NCBI RefSeq assembly: GCF_014202115.1
Contig: NZ_JACHFW010000008.1
Span: forward strand, 62,001 to 126,000
Origin: Catenibacillus scindens
GTDB lineage: Bacteria > Bacillota > Clostridia > Lachnospirales > Lachnospiraceae
Length of the DNA stretch: 64,000 bases
Reading direction: 5' to 3'
The position numbers and the translations under genes were made by a program. Below are positions 1 to 7,745 of the stretch, piece by piece. Each line of letters starts with the position of its first letter. Within the stretch, counting starts at the first letter, position 1. The notes beneath the pieces were generated by a model, which was given only the letters and a program-made list of their open reading frames with translations, was not told the origin of the DNA and searched no databases.

Positions 1-663
1 AATCACCAGCTTGGCGCCGGTTTTTACGGCGGAATAAATATCTTTCACAGATACATCAAAATCAAATGGCGCCTGATTGCCAATCACGTCTGAGGCACTG
101 ATATGAAACAGCCCGGTAAACGTATCAATAAAGTCCATCACTGACCGGTGGCTCACAGCCACCCCTTTGGGGACCCCCGATGACCCTGAAGTAAACATGA
201 TATAAAGAGGATCCGTGTCAAGCATATTTTTCCGGATGAGAGCCAATCCCTTCTGATTCTCTGTTTCCGCTTTAAGATCATTAATATTAAAAATCTTCTG
301 ACCGGAGAAAATCTCGCTGGCCTTTTCCCACGTCTGATCATCGGCGATGACCACTTTAAGTTCCAAAACATGGGCCATCTGAGCCAGTCGGGGCGCCGGA
401 AGCTGTGGAGAAAGCATGACATAGCAGCCTCCCGCATATACGCTTCCAAAAAAAGCAGTCAAGGCATTGATACCTTTTTCCATAAATATTCCCACCGGTT
501 TTCCCGGATCGACCCAGTTTAAAAGGCCGCTTCCTACTCTCTGGCTCATTCCCGCAAGCTGACGATATGTGCAGCTTCCCCAGGCGTCTATGACGCCGTT
601 TTTTTCCGGACGTCTCCTAGCAGTTTTCTCTAATATATCTAAAATCAAATAATTTTTTGTCAT
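1..663 (-). CDS. Adenylation (AMP-binding) enzyme, N-terminal part, cut by window edge
   Basis: The frame stays open for 221 codons from an ATG at 663 to the window edge, so only the N-terminal part is present. It starts after AGGAGGATGATTA, a strong ribosome site. The ATP-binding core motif FTSGSSGVPKG lies near residue 160, followed by FDFDVSVKDIYSA near residue 205. This motif pair and spacing fit amino-acid adenylation enzymes (DltA or NRPS A-domain type), which activate a carboxylic acid as an acyl-AMP. The substrate cannot be told because the pocket residues lie outside the window. It is transcribed away from the response regulator at 847. Alternative reading: a stand-alone acyl-CoA synthetase. 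Confidence 0.85.
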   Translation of the reverse strand, partial: MTKNYLILDILEKTARRRPEKNGVIDAWGSCTYRQLAGMSQRVGSGLLNWVDPGKPVGIFMEKGINALTAFFGSVYAGGCYVMLSPQLPAPRLAQMAHVLELKVVIADDQTWEKASEIFSGQKIFNINDLKAETENQKGLALIRKNMLDTDPLYIMFTSGSSGVPKGVAVSHRSVMDFIDTFTGLFHISASDVIGNQAPFDFDVSVKDIYSAVKTGAKLVI

Positions 664-846
664 TAATCATCCTCCTGAAAAATGCATGTGTTCTTTCTTA
701 CAATTCAGAGTATACTGTACCTGCCTTTATTTACCCTATAGCTGAACCTAAAGATTTGTTAAGGAATTTTAAGATGAAAGCACCCAAGGATTTTAGATTT
801 ATCCCTTATAATAACCTCACTATCAGATATAAGGAGGCCCCATTTT

Positions 847-1548
847 ATGAAATATAACCTTTTAATCGCAGAAGACGATCCAGATATTACTCAGCTCCTG
901 GCCCTTTATCTGGATAACGGCGATTACCACATTTTTACTGCGGATAACGGGGAGACCGCTTTACAGATCGCCAGAGAAGAAAAAATTGATGTTGCCCTGG
1001 TGGATGTTATGATGCCTAAAATGAATGGATACCAGTTTATTAAATCCATCCGCCAGAATACATCCTTCCCCATCATTATCATTTCAGCAAAAACTATGGA
1101 TGAGGATGAAGTTCTAGGATTAAATATTGGGGCAGACGCCTACATAAAAAAGCCATTTAATCCCCTGGTTGTCGTGGCCCAGGTCAACGCCGCAGTCCGG
1201 CGGGCCTATGCCCTGACATCCAACTCTTCCCAGGAGAGCAGCCGTCTCATCGTAGGAGATCTGGAATTTGACACAGAGAAGTTTCTTTTATATAAGAAGG
1301 GCGAGCTGCTCCCCATGACCCCCGCCGAGCTTAAAATCATGGCTGTACTTATGAAATCACCTGAGCGGATATTTACAAAAGCCCAGCTTTATGAATGTAT
1401 TAACGGGGATTATTATGAAAACGATGACAATACGATGATGGTCCATATTTCCAACATCCGCTCAAAAATCGAGGACCATCCGGAATCACCTCAGTATATT
1501 AAAACTATAAGGGGGTTGGGTTACAAAATTGAAAGCAAGAAAAATTAG
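847..1548 (+). CDS. OmpR/PhoB-type response regulator
   Basis: A 233-residue regulator with an N-terminal receiver (residues 1-115) and a C-terminal winged-helix DNA-binding domain (about 135-230). The acidic pocket is AEDD at 8-11, the phosphoacceptor is D53 in LVDVMMPK, and the conserved lysine is in KKPFNP near 102. The start at 847 follows ATAAGGAGG. The stop overlaps the histidine kinase start by 20 bases, so the pair forms one two-component system. Length and domain order are normal for the family. The stimulus and target genes are not visible; the adjacent divergent adenylation gene is a possible target by position only. Confidence 0.93.
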   Translation: MKYNLLIAEDDPDITQLLALYLDNGDYHIFTADNGETALQIAREEKIDVALVDVMMPKMNGYQFIKSIRQNTSFPIIIISAKTMDEDEVLGLNIGADAYIKKPFNPLVVVAQVNAAVRRAYALTSNSSQESSRLIVGDLEFDTEKFLLYKKGELLPMTPAELKIMAVLMKSPERIFTKAQLYECINGDYYENDDNTMMVHISNIRSKIEDHPESPQYIKTIRGLGYKIESKKN

Positions 1549-3130
1549 ATTTCAGAAAAGTTTTATTTTTACATGCGCCGTCCATTTTCTCGGCTATTCT
1601 CTGATTTTATTCCTTATATATATGATCATCAGTTCCTTTATACAGACGCGGCTATCCAACGCCTTCCCGGTCATTGAAGATCTTCTGAAATACGATGATG
1701 TTGTGAATAAAGATGATTTTTCAAAGATTCCCGCCAGGCTGACCCGGATTTGCGATATCATTATCTTTGATGAGGACGGCCGGACGATCTATGCCTCAGA
1801 CCGGGCCATCACCGAGAAAATCAGTGCGGAAAATCTGGTGGTGATCAGTTCCTGCGACGGGACTTTTTATTCCGTCTATGAAAAAGACTGTGAAAACAAT
1901 CAGCCCTGCTATCTGATCAACCTTAATGAACAGGACGCAGATACCGGCCGGATACGGATTTTAGGAAGCTGTACACTTGACGAAGACCTGAATATTCTTT
2001 CAGGTGAGCTTTTTTCAGACAAAGATTCCCTGACTCAGGAGGAGTTTCAACTGCTTCAGGGAATTTACACAAGCAACAAAAATATTGTTAAATATGAATA
2101 TGAAAATGATCTTGGAGAATACCGGGCCATGGTCTTTATCTCTCCCCAGATGACCGCCCAGTCTTACGACAAGGTCATGGGGCGGGCCAGCCGGATGTGG
2201 CTCATGGCCATACCGCTCATCGCCATTGTAATTCTCATTGAAGGTCTTTTGTTTACAAGAAAAGTGCGGTCATCTTTCCTCCCTCTAAACGAGGCTGTGG
2301 CAAATTATGAAAAAACTCAAACCTTTAAAATTGACACTCACGCTGTCCCTGTGGAATTTCAGCCCATCACTCAGAATTTTACACAGCTTTTAAATCGTCT
2401 GACAAAGGTACAGAAAGAAAAAGAAGAAATTTATAAAGAACGTCAGAGAATCATCACAGATATTTCCCACGATTTAAAAACGCCCCTGACAGTGATCCAG
2501 GGTTACGCCAAGGCATTTATGGAAAACATGATTCCGGAAGATAAAAAAGATAAATATCTGTCGGTCATTTACAACCGCTCTGTCTTGGCTGCAGGGCTGA
2601 TCGACACCCTCTTTGACTATGTGCGCATGGGACATCCTCAGTACCAGGCAAACATGGAGGAACTTGAGCTTACCGGCTACATCTCCGGCATTTTGGCAGA
2701 AAAATACAGCGAAATTGAAAACAGCCAGTGTTTCCTGGAAGTGGATATCCAGGATGCGCCCATTCATTTTTGCGGGGACAAAAAATTACTGCGCCGGCTT
2801 ATAGAAAACCTGATTGGAAATGCTTTAAAATATAATCCCCCGGAAACTACCATCTATGTATCGCTGAATGTCACTGACCAGGCTATCTGTCTGACAGTGG
2901 CAGATAACGGCACCGGTATCCCGAAAGACATCTCGGACCAGGTGTTTGCCCCATTTGTTACGGGAAGCGCAGCCCGGACAAGCGGCGACGGCACCGGACT
3001 TGGACTTGCTATCGTCCGGCAGATCGTAGAGATTCACGGTGGAAACATCCAACTTGTGCCTTCCACAGAAAGTCACTATGCCACAGAATTTAAAATAACT
3101 TTCCCTTATAGCCGTCAAAGCATCCCCTGA
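1529..3130 (+). CDS. Sensor histidine kinase, TTG start inside preceding gene
   Basis: A 533-residue membrane sensor kinase. One membrane segment lies near residues 10-33 and a second near 222-243 (MAIPLIAIVILIEGLLF), enclosing an extracytoplasmic sensor of about 190 residues. The phosphorylated histidine is H314 in ISHDLKTPL. The ATP-binding domain has NLIGNALKYN, DNGTGIP and GDGTGLGLAIV. The start is TTG at 1529 inside the response regulator gene, with AGGGGGTTGGG ahead of it. It is expected to phosphorylate the regulator encoded just upstream. The sensor domain gives no recognisable ligand motif. Confidence 0.92.
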   Translation: MKARKIRFQKSFIFTCAVHFLGYSLILFLIYMIISSFIQTRLSNAFPVIEDLLKYDDVVNKDDFSKIPARLTRICDIIIFDEDGRTIYASDRAITEKISAENLVVISSCDGTFYSVYEKDCENNQPCYLINLNEQDADTGRIRILGSCTLDEDLNILSGELFSDKDSLTQEEFQLLQGIYTSNKNIVKYEYENDLGEYRAMVFISPQMTAQSYDKVMGRASRMWLMAIPLIAIVILIEGLLFTRKVRSSFLPLNEAVANYEKTQTFKIDTHAVPVEFQPITQNFTQLLNRLTKVQKEKEEIYKERQRIITDISHDLKTPLTVIQGYAKAFMENMIPEDKKDKYLSVIYNRSVLAAGLIDTLFDYVRMGHPQYQANMEELELTGYISGILAEKYSEIENSQCFLEVDIQDAPIHFCGDKKLLRRLIENLIGNALKYNPPETTIYVSLNVTDQAICLTVADNGTGIPKDISDQVFAPFVTGSAARTSGDGTGLGLAIVRQIVEIHGGNIQLVPSTESHYATEFKITFPYSRQSIP

Positions 3131-3134
3131 TGCC

Positions 3135-3428
3135 TTACGCCAAACAGACATTCTCAAGGATCTCACTTAAAGCGCTTCCGCTGCTTGTATGGCAGCGGAC
3201 GATCTGAGCATTGGACTTTTTGGCCTCAGCCACAGCGCATTTTGCCATTTTGTGGGATACTGTGTTTGTGAAAAGAATGATCAGATCCGGTTTTCCGATC
3301 TGGCTACCAAGCTTGGCGGACATCTGTGTAAACACTTTAGCTTTACAGTTATAGCTTTTGCAGATCTTTTTATATTGGCACACCATACAGTCATGGCCGC
3401 CTACAATGACAATACTCATAATCTTCAT
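3135..3428 (-). CDS. DUF2325 family protein
   Basis: A 97-residue soluble protein recognised as DUF2325 from its opening (SIVIVGGHDCMVCQYKKICK) and a late LIILFTNTVSHKMA stretch. C-H and C-C pairs near the N-terminus could bind metal, but no function is established. Two starts are possible, 3428 and 3419; AGGAGG lies 3 or 12 bases upstream respectively, and the family usually opens with MSIVIVGG, which favours 3419. It is the last gene of the minus-strand DUF3793-flavodoxin run and is separated from flavodoxin by a hairpin. Its tail lies 4 bases from the kinase stop on the other strand, so the two convergent genes share almost no spacer. Confidence 0.8.
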   Translation of the reverse strand: MKIMSIVIVGGHDCMVCQYKKICKSYNCKAKVFTQMSAKLGSQIGKPDLIILFTNTVSHKMAKCAVAEAKKSNAQIVRCHTSSGSALSEILENVCLA

Positions 3429-3452
3429 CTTCCTCCTTTGACTTCATTGCCG

Positions 3453-3487
3453 TTGCTCCTGGCGCCATTTTAAGGCGTCAGGAGCAT
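3453..3487. terminator. Hairpin between flavodoxin and DUF2325 genes
   Basis: GCTCCTGGCGCC and GGCGTCAGGAGC form a 12-bp stem with one mismatch. On the minus strand it follows the flavodoxin stop but is not followed by a T-run, so it may be an attenuator or an mRNA-stabilising hairpin and not a full terminator. Confidence 0.5.
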
Positions 3488-3500
3488 CCGTATCTTTTGT

Positions 3501-3932
3501 TTAGAGAGCTGCAAGCAGGCGTCCCAGGTCCCGGCACTTCTCCAGGCCGTCCTCATCCGGCGCCTCGTTGATAATCAGACCTTCACCGCCAACAAGATTG
3601 GCCCCCGCGGTCTTCATCCGCTCTTCCCAGTCTCTCATCCACTCGCCATCGCCCCAACCGTAGGAGCCAAAAAGAGCGATATTTTTGCCGGCTGCAAACT
3701 TCTCCACTTCCTCCACAAAAGGTTCCATTTCCATTTCTTCCAGCACTTCCGCGCCCATAGCCGGGCATCCCAGAGCAAAAGTCTGAACGCCTTTAAGATC
3801 ATCCAAAGACGCCGCCGATACTTCGACAACTTCTCCTTCCTTGCCGCCCTGGGCAATGCCTTCTCCCAAAGCTTCGGCCATCGCCTGGGTATTTCCTGTC
3901 TGTGACCAATAAACAACATAAATTTTACTCAT
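3501..3932 (-). CDS. Short-chain flavodoxin
   Basis: A 143-residue flavodoxin, normal length for the short-chain class. The FMN phosphate loop is YWSQTGNTQAMAEAL (residues 8-22), and GSYGWGDGEW near 90-98 matches the second FMN-contact loop. Flavodoxins replace ferredoxin as one-electron carriers when iron is scarce, which fits its place beside iron genes. Its ATG overlaps the DUF3793 stop as ATGA, so the two are co-translated from the promoter at 4563-4591, which carries a repressor-like palindrome. Confidence 0.93.
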   Translation of the reverse strand: MSKIYVVYWSQTGNTQAMAEALGEGIAQGGKEGEVVEVSAASLDDLKGVQTFALGCPAMGAEVLEEMEMEPFVEEVEKFAAGKNIALFGSYGWGDGEWMRDWEERMKTAGANLVGGEGLIINEAPDEDGLEKCRDLGRLLAAL

Positions 3933-4522
3933 ACTGCACTCCTCCTGATTATATCTGAAAAACTGGCTCCGGCATCTACCTGCCGGATCATAGATTCTTT
4001 CGCCCGATTGAACTGTTCAAATAATTTTAATGTATCGGATAAATTATCATAGATTTTCCAATATCCGGTATATAAATCATTTTTCCCTTTATTGATGATA
4101 AAACCATAGACATCTGCCGCGGGATAGCCCAGAATCAGCCCCATCTCATGAGGAAAATCTTTTTTTTGCTGACAGTAGTCTGTGTACCGCCGGCAAAAAA
4201 GATCCAGGACGTCTTCCAGGCAGGTCTTATCATAACCCAGCCATAAAAGCAGGGCTAAAACCCGGCTCTGTCTTAAATAGGCCTCCAGCTCATCTCTCCG
4301 GTAGAGAAGAAAAGTAGCTTTTGTCTCTGTCCTGCAGATCAGCCTTGCTTCAATACAGCTTTTGCGAAACAGCCGCCTTATATGATTTTCGTCTTTACTG
4401 CTGACAATCAGCAGATTGGATACTTTCAATCCGGCCAGAACCGGAGAACACTGAAGGGCAAGCTGCATCTTCAGCGCTTTAATATCCTTATGGGTTATAA
4501 TCTGAAATACATCTTCGCTCAT
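3929..4522 (-). CDS. DUF3793 family protein
   Basis: A 197-residue soluble protein that I place in DUF3793 from the pairing of PVLAGLKVSNLL near the start with PHEMGLILGYPAADVYGFI near residue 125 and a C-terminal WKIY segment. The biochemical role is unknown. In clostridia this family often sits beside flavodoxin and iron genes; here it overlaps flavodoxin by four bases. The ATG at 4522 follows AAAGGAGGACAC. A consensus-like promoter and an 18-bp palindrome lie directly upstream, so iron-linked repression is likely. Confidence 0.82.
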   Translation of the reverse strand: MSEDVFQIITHKDIKALKMQLALQCSPVLAGLKVSNLLIVSSKDENHIRRLFRKSCIEARLICRTETKATFLLYRRDELEAYLRQSRVLALLLWLGYDKTCLEDVLDLFCRRYTDYCQQKKDFPHEMGLILGYPAADVYGFIINKGKNDLYTGYWKIYDNLSDTLKLFEQFNRAKESMIRQVDAGASFSDIIRRSAV

Positions 4523-4537
4523 GTGTCCTCCTTTGCT

Positions 4538-4555
4538 AGTTAGCTATAACTAACT
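4538..4555 (-). promoter_or_regulatory. Palindromic operator, GTTAG-N6-CTAAC type
   Basis: AGTTAGCTATAACTAACT matches its reverse complement at 16 of 18 positions. It lies just downstream of the -10 box of the DUF3793 promoter. The same GTTAG-N6-CTAAC core recurs upstream of feoB and feoA. The spacing resembles metalloregulator (DtxR-like or Fur-like) operators, but the cognate repressor is unproven. Confidence 0.65.
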
Positions 4556-4562
4556 TGCTTAT

Positions 4563-4591
4563 ATACTAGCGGATTCACAGTTATTCGTCAA
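4563..4591 (-). promoter_or_regulatory. Promoter for DUF3793-flavodoxin
   Basis: On the minus strand TTGACG (4586-4591) is followed after 17 bases by TAGTAT (4563-4568), about 40 bases upstream of the DUF3793 ATG. An AT-rich site TGATAATGAGAATTT (4609-4623), half of which matches a Fur box exactly, sits upstream of the -35 box. Confidence 0.7.
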
Positions 4592-4636
4592 TAGGGATTA
4601 ATAAGAACAAATTCTCATTATCAGTAGATCAAAACC

Positions 4637-4755
4637 GAATCCCTGCGCATCCTAAGCGGAGCGTTTATCATATAGGGGATTGACTCCCACCACTAATACA
4701 AATTTGTTATACTCGCCGCCTATAGAGGCGGGAGTCTTCCCACATCTGATAAAAC
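4637..4755. repeat. 120-bp repeat, copy 1 (inverted relative to 11953-12072)
   Basis: This stretch matches the reverse complement of 11953-12072 with about eleven differences counted by eye. The inner part is itself an imperfect palindrome, with GACTCC and GGAGTC arms and ATCAGATGGGGG-like ends, so it can fold as a long hairpin in the manner of a MITE. The two copies bracket the P-type ATPase, DUF6110, ABC, YgbA and YbaN genes. Confidence 0.85.
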
Positions 4756-4790
4756 GGTGCCAAAACTCTTTATAAACAGTTTTGACACCG
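4755..4790. terminator. Bidirectional terminator after the P-type ATPase gene
   Basis: CGGTGCCAAAACT and AGTTTTGACACCG form a 13-bp stem with one mismatch. T-runs flank it on both strands. On the minus strand it comes directly after the ATPase stop. Confidence 0.8.
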
Positions 4791-4800
4791 ACAAGTTTTT

Positions 4801-6882
4801 TTATTCTTTTTCAAGAAGATTTTCCATACTCTTCAAACTGATAGCCAGAGTGGACATATTGTGAAGGAGTGCCGAAGTGGTGGGCATGATCCCCCCGGCC
4901 ACGCCAAGAATGATCAGGGCGGTGTTGATCCCCACAATACGACGGTAATTTTTCTGAATACGAACCATGAGCAGGTTGCTGAGACGTTTCAGCGTCACCA
5001 GCTCATTTAAGTCGTTGGCGGATATGGTGATATCGGCAATCTCCCTGGCAATCTGGGCCCCATCGCTAATAGCAATGCCCACATTTGCCGCGGACAGCGC
5101 CGGAGAATCGTTGATACCGTCCCCAACCATAATCACCTTTCGTCCAAGGGACTTTTCCCTTTCCACAAATGCCGCCTTATCTTCGGGAAGCACTTCCGAG
5201 TAATATTCGTCAATGCCAACCTGTCGGGCAATGGCCGCAGCAGTGCGCTCGCTGTCCCCTGTCATCATAACAATTTTATCAATACCACAGGCTTTCAGTT
5301 CTTTGACAACAGTGCCCGCTTCCTCCCGGATGGGATCTTCGATACAAATCACCGCTGCCAATTTCTGCTCTACTGCCAGATATAAATGGGAATACTCCGG
5401 AGAAAGGCTGTCAAAACGTTTCTCCTCCCCTGGCGGAATCACGGATTTTTCGTCCTCAAAGACAAAATGGTAGCTGCCGATAATGACTTTTTTGTCCTCT
5501 ATAAAAGAAGAAATGCCGTGGGCTACAATATAATCCACTTTGGAATGCATTTCCTCATGTTCCAGATGTTTTTTCCGGGCGGCATCCACCACAGCCTTGG
5601 CCATAGAATGAGGGAAGTGTTCTTCCAAACAGGCGGCGATGCGAAGCATTTCGTCAGGATCTCGTCCGTCAAAGGTCACCACTTCTTTCACCGTAGGGCA
5701 GGCGTTGGTCAGAGTGCCTGTTTTATCAAAGACAATGGTGGTCGCTTCCGCCGCAGCTTCCAGATATTTTCCGCCTTTAACTGTCATATAATGGTCGCCG
5801 GCCTCTCGGATTGCTGATAAAACTGCGATAGGCATGGCCAGCTTCAGAGCGCAGGAAAAATCAACCATAAGTACCGCCAGAGCTTTGGTAGCACTCCGGG
5901 TGATGGCACCTACAAGTCCGGTTCCCAAGAGAGTATAAGGCACCAGCCGGTCAGCCAGATGCTCCGCCTTGCTTTCTAATCCGGATTTAAGCTTTTCGGA
6001 ATCCTCGATCATGGCAACAATCTTTTCATAACGGTTGGCTCCGGAGACAGCCTTTACCTTAATTGTCAGTTCCCCTTCCTCCACAACAGTCCCGGCGTAG
6101 ACATAGCCGCCGTTTTCTTTTTTCACAGGTATAGATTCACCGGTCATGGACGCCTGGTTGACCATACCTTCCCCGGCCGTGACTAAGCCGTCGAATGGGA
6201 TTACATTACCCATATGGACTACAACCTCATCCCCCTGCTCAATGGTCTGGGATGGAACAAGGACTTCCTGCCCGTCTTTTAGAAGCCATACGTTTCTGAT
6301 ATTTAAAGACATACTCCGGGCCAGGTCACTGACTGACTTTTTATGGGTCCAGTCTTCTAGGATCTCCCCTACACCTAGTAAAAACATGACAGAGTTGGCG
6401 GTGTCAAAATCGCCCCGGAGCATGGACACGCCAATGGCGGTGGCGTCCAGCACAGGAACTTCCAGCCTTCCTTTGGACAGACATTTCAGCCCATGGTAAA
6501 TATACTTTACCGACTTAAAGATTGTGTAGGCGATCCGAAGTGGCCGGGGCAGCAGTAATTTTCGGCCAAAATGGAACAGCACTTTCATAGTCAGTTGTTC
6601 CTTAAACTGGTGGGTCAGGGCTCTCCCGGAATTTTCTATAACATTTTCCGGCACCTGGGCCGACTCATAGTGAAAGGCCTTAACCGCCCCGATCACAGTC
6701 TCCGGAGCGCCAGTAAAATAAATCGCCGCGTCACAGGTATATTCATACACTTTAACACGGGATACATTTTTCACTTTTTCTAAATAGTATTGTAAAATAT
6801 CGGCCTGTCTGCAGGTCATATGATTCTGGGCCAGATGTATACGCATCCGGCCCTTTGTTTCATGCTTAATGATAAATTTCAC
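4801..6882 (-). CDS. P1B-type metal-transporting ATPase, SCA motif (FezB-like)
   Basis: A 693-residue P-type ATPase. The N-terminal 80 residues look like a cysteine-poor HMA-type domain with GRMRIH at 11-16. The actuator has MTGES (246-250), the phosphorylation site is D386 in DKTGTLTN, and the hinge has GDGINDSP near 590. The membrane metal-site motif is DFSCALKLAMP (341-351): SCA in place of the CPC or SPC of copper, zinc or cobalt pumps. I associate this with the P1B-6 subgroup, which includes the ferrosome pump FezB, so ferrous iron is the favoured substrate. It is directly preceded by DUF6110 and followed by a terminator. A different metal remains possible. Confidence 0.85.
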   Translation of the reverse strand: MKFIIKHETKGRMRIHLAQNHMTCRQADILQYYLEKVKNVSRVKVYEYTCDAAIYFTGAPETVIGAVKAFHYESAQVPENVIENSGRALTHQFKEQLTMKVLFHFGRKLLLPRPLRIAYTIFKSVKYIYHGLKCLSKGRLEVPVLDATAIGVSMLRGDFDTANSVMFLLGVGEILEDWTHKKSVSDLARSMSLNIRNVWLLKDGQEVLVPSQTIEQGDEVVVHMGNVIPFDGLVTAGEGMVNQASMTGESIPVKKENGGYVYAGTVVEEGELTIKVKAVSGANRYEKIVAMIEDSEKLKSGLESKAEHLADRLVPYTLLGTGLVGAITRSATKALAVLMVDFSCALKLAMPIAVLSAIREAGDHYMTVKGGKYLEAAAEATTIVFDKTGTLTNACPTVKEVVTFDGRDPDEMLRIAACLEEHFPHSMAKAVVDAARKKHLEHEEMHSKVDYIVAHGISSFIEDKKVIIGSYHFVFEDEKSVIPPGEEKRFDSLSPEYSHLYLAVEQKLAAVICIEDPIREEAGTVVKELKACGIDKIVMMTGDSERTAAAIARQVGIDEYYSEVLPEDKAAFVEREKSLGRKVIMVGDGINDSPALSAANVGIAISDGAQIAREIADITISANDLNELVTLKRLSNLLMVRIQKNYRRIVGINTALIILGVAGGIMPTTSALLHNMSTLAISLKSMENLLEKE

Positions 6883-6914
6883 ATTAAAAACCTCGATTAT
6901 TCTGCTTCGGTCTG

Positions 6915-7202
6915 TTATTCTTCTACAGTCTGCTCATCGCACTCATCTTCCTGAACGCTGGCAGCCTCTTTCGCCGCTCTCTCCTCATTGATCATCTTCG
7001 CCTCGGCGAGAATATCCTCAGCGTTCTCCTGAACAGTGGTGGCTGTTTTCATCACACAGTCTTTCGCCCGAAGAGCTGCTGCTGTACAATTTGTATACAC
7101 TTTCTTAGCGTCTTTGCTGGAGAGCAGCTTAATCCCAGCCGTTCCAAAAAGCACACCTCCCGCAAAAATACCTAAACATTTTAATTTGGAAATATCAATC
7201 AT
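6915..7202 (-). CDS. DUF6110 small membrane-anchored protein (FezA-like)
   Basis: A 95-residue protein with one hydrophobic N-terminal segment (LGIFAGGVLFGTAGIKLL, residues 10-27) holding a small-residue GG-G-G pattern, then a charged helical tail ending in many acidic residues. I recognise DUF6110. It lies 32 bases upstream of the P-type ATPase on the same strand, the order expected for the small partner and pump of ferrosome clusters. Its role there, perhaps membrane organisation or pump support, is inference. RBS GGAGGCAGAAAA precedes the ATG. A Fur-like promoter lies about 480 bases upstream. Confidence 0.78.
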   Translation of the reverse strand: MIDISKLKCLGIFAGGVLFGTAGIKLLSSKDAKKVYTNCTAAALRAKDCVMKTATTVQENAEDILAEAKMINEERAAKEAASVQEDECDEQTVEE

Positions 7203-7229
7203 TTTTCTGCCTCCTGTAAAAAATATGTA

Positions 7230-7394
7230 GTAACAGTTCAGCCATCAGGAATGGGCGGGATGATTTATGCTTGCATAAGAATCAGACCGCCTCATTCCTG
7301 ATAAGTGGAGCGCCCGATCATGAGCAAAAGAGCGGCGCAGCCGCGGGTCAGCGCATTAGCGCGATTTTGCGAATGGCGCGCGCTGAACTGTTAC
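7230..7394. repeat. MITE-like element of the AACAGTTCAG family
   Basis: A 165-bp element bounded by perfect 13-bp terminal inverted repeats GTAACAGTTCAGC and GCTGAACTGTTAC. The left end continues as CATCAGGAATG, shared with copies at 17628, 36821, 42920 and 45529. It has no coding capacity. This is the longest and most complete copy in the window. Confidence 0.82.
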
Positions 7395-7400
7395 ATTCTC

Positions 7401-7439
7401 TTGTTCAGCCATCAGGAATGAGCGGGCTGAACTGTCACA
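7401..7439. repeat. Short AACAGTTCAG-family copy
   Basis: TTGTTCAGCCATCAGGAATG is followed by GGGCTGAACTGTCACAA, giving a 39-base palindromic copy of the family placed six bases from the larger element. Confidence 0.7.
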
Positions 7440-7585
7440 ATATGTATGAGAGCTGCTTTAGCGGCTCTGTTATTTGTGCTTGTAGCCGGTATACATAACC
7501 ATAATAAATGATATGAGCATTGCCCAAGCCCAAAATTTATGATGTTTCACTAAAAAATCACTTCCTTAGTCCTTAAATTTACAAT

Positions 7586-7627
7586 GAAAGCCAGTCTAAA
7601 AACAAGACCGGCGAGTTGTCTGCAGAC
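7586..7627. repeat. Diverged relative of the 39-bp repeat at 15666
   Basis: It begins GAAAGCCAGTCTAAAAACAA and ends GTCTGCAGAC, with the same order of blocks as the direct repeats at 15666-15704 and 15860-15898 but several differences in between. Confidence 0.5.
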
Positions 7628-7681
7628 CGGACAGTCTCCGTGGTACTGGCGCCGCGCAACATGGCCATGTTCTTATGAATT

Positions 7682-7710
7682 ACTATAGGATTCTCATTGT
7701 CAGAAGTCAA
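7682..7710 (-). promoter_or_regulatory. Promoter with Fur-like site in the spacer, reading toward DUF6110
   Basis: On the minus strand TTGACT (7705-7710) and TATAGT (7682-7687) are separated by exactly 17 bases. The spacer contains TGACAATGAGAATCC (7688-7702), close to a Fur 7-1-7 site in its left half. A GTTAG half-site overlaps just upstream. This would give iron-controlled expression of DUF6110 and the ATPase independent of the ABC genes. Confidence 0.65.
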
Positions 7711-7745
7711 TTCTAACCTGCTTTATTGAGAAATCTTATCGTTTT

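Larger units (their letters stand above)
7203..7745. other. Repeat-filled leader between DUF6110 and ABC gene
   Basis: This 540-base gap has no convincing gene. It holds two AACAGTTCAG-family elements (7230-7394 and 7401-7439), a relative of the 39-bp repeat (7586-7627) and a promoter near the ABC end (7682-7710). A transcript from that promoter would carry all these repeats in a leader of about 475 bases before DUF6110. Confidence 0.7.

Noticed and set aside
657-857. Plus-strand 66-codon frame between the adenylation gene and the regulator
   Set aside because: It overlaps both start regions and lacks a ribosome site.
7271-7498. 75-codon plus-strand frame
   Set aside because: It spans two AACAGTTCAG-family elements and has no ribosome site.
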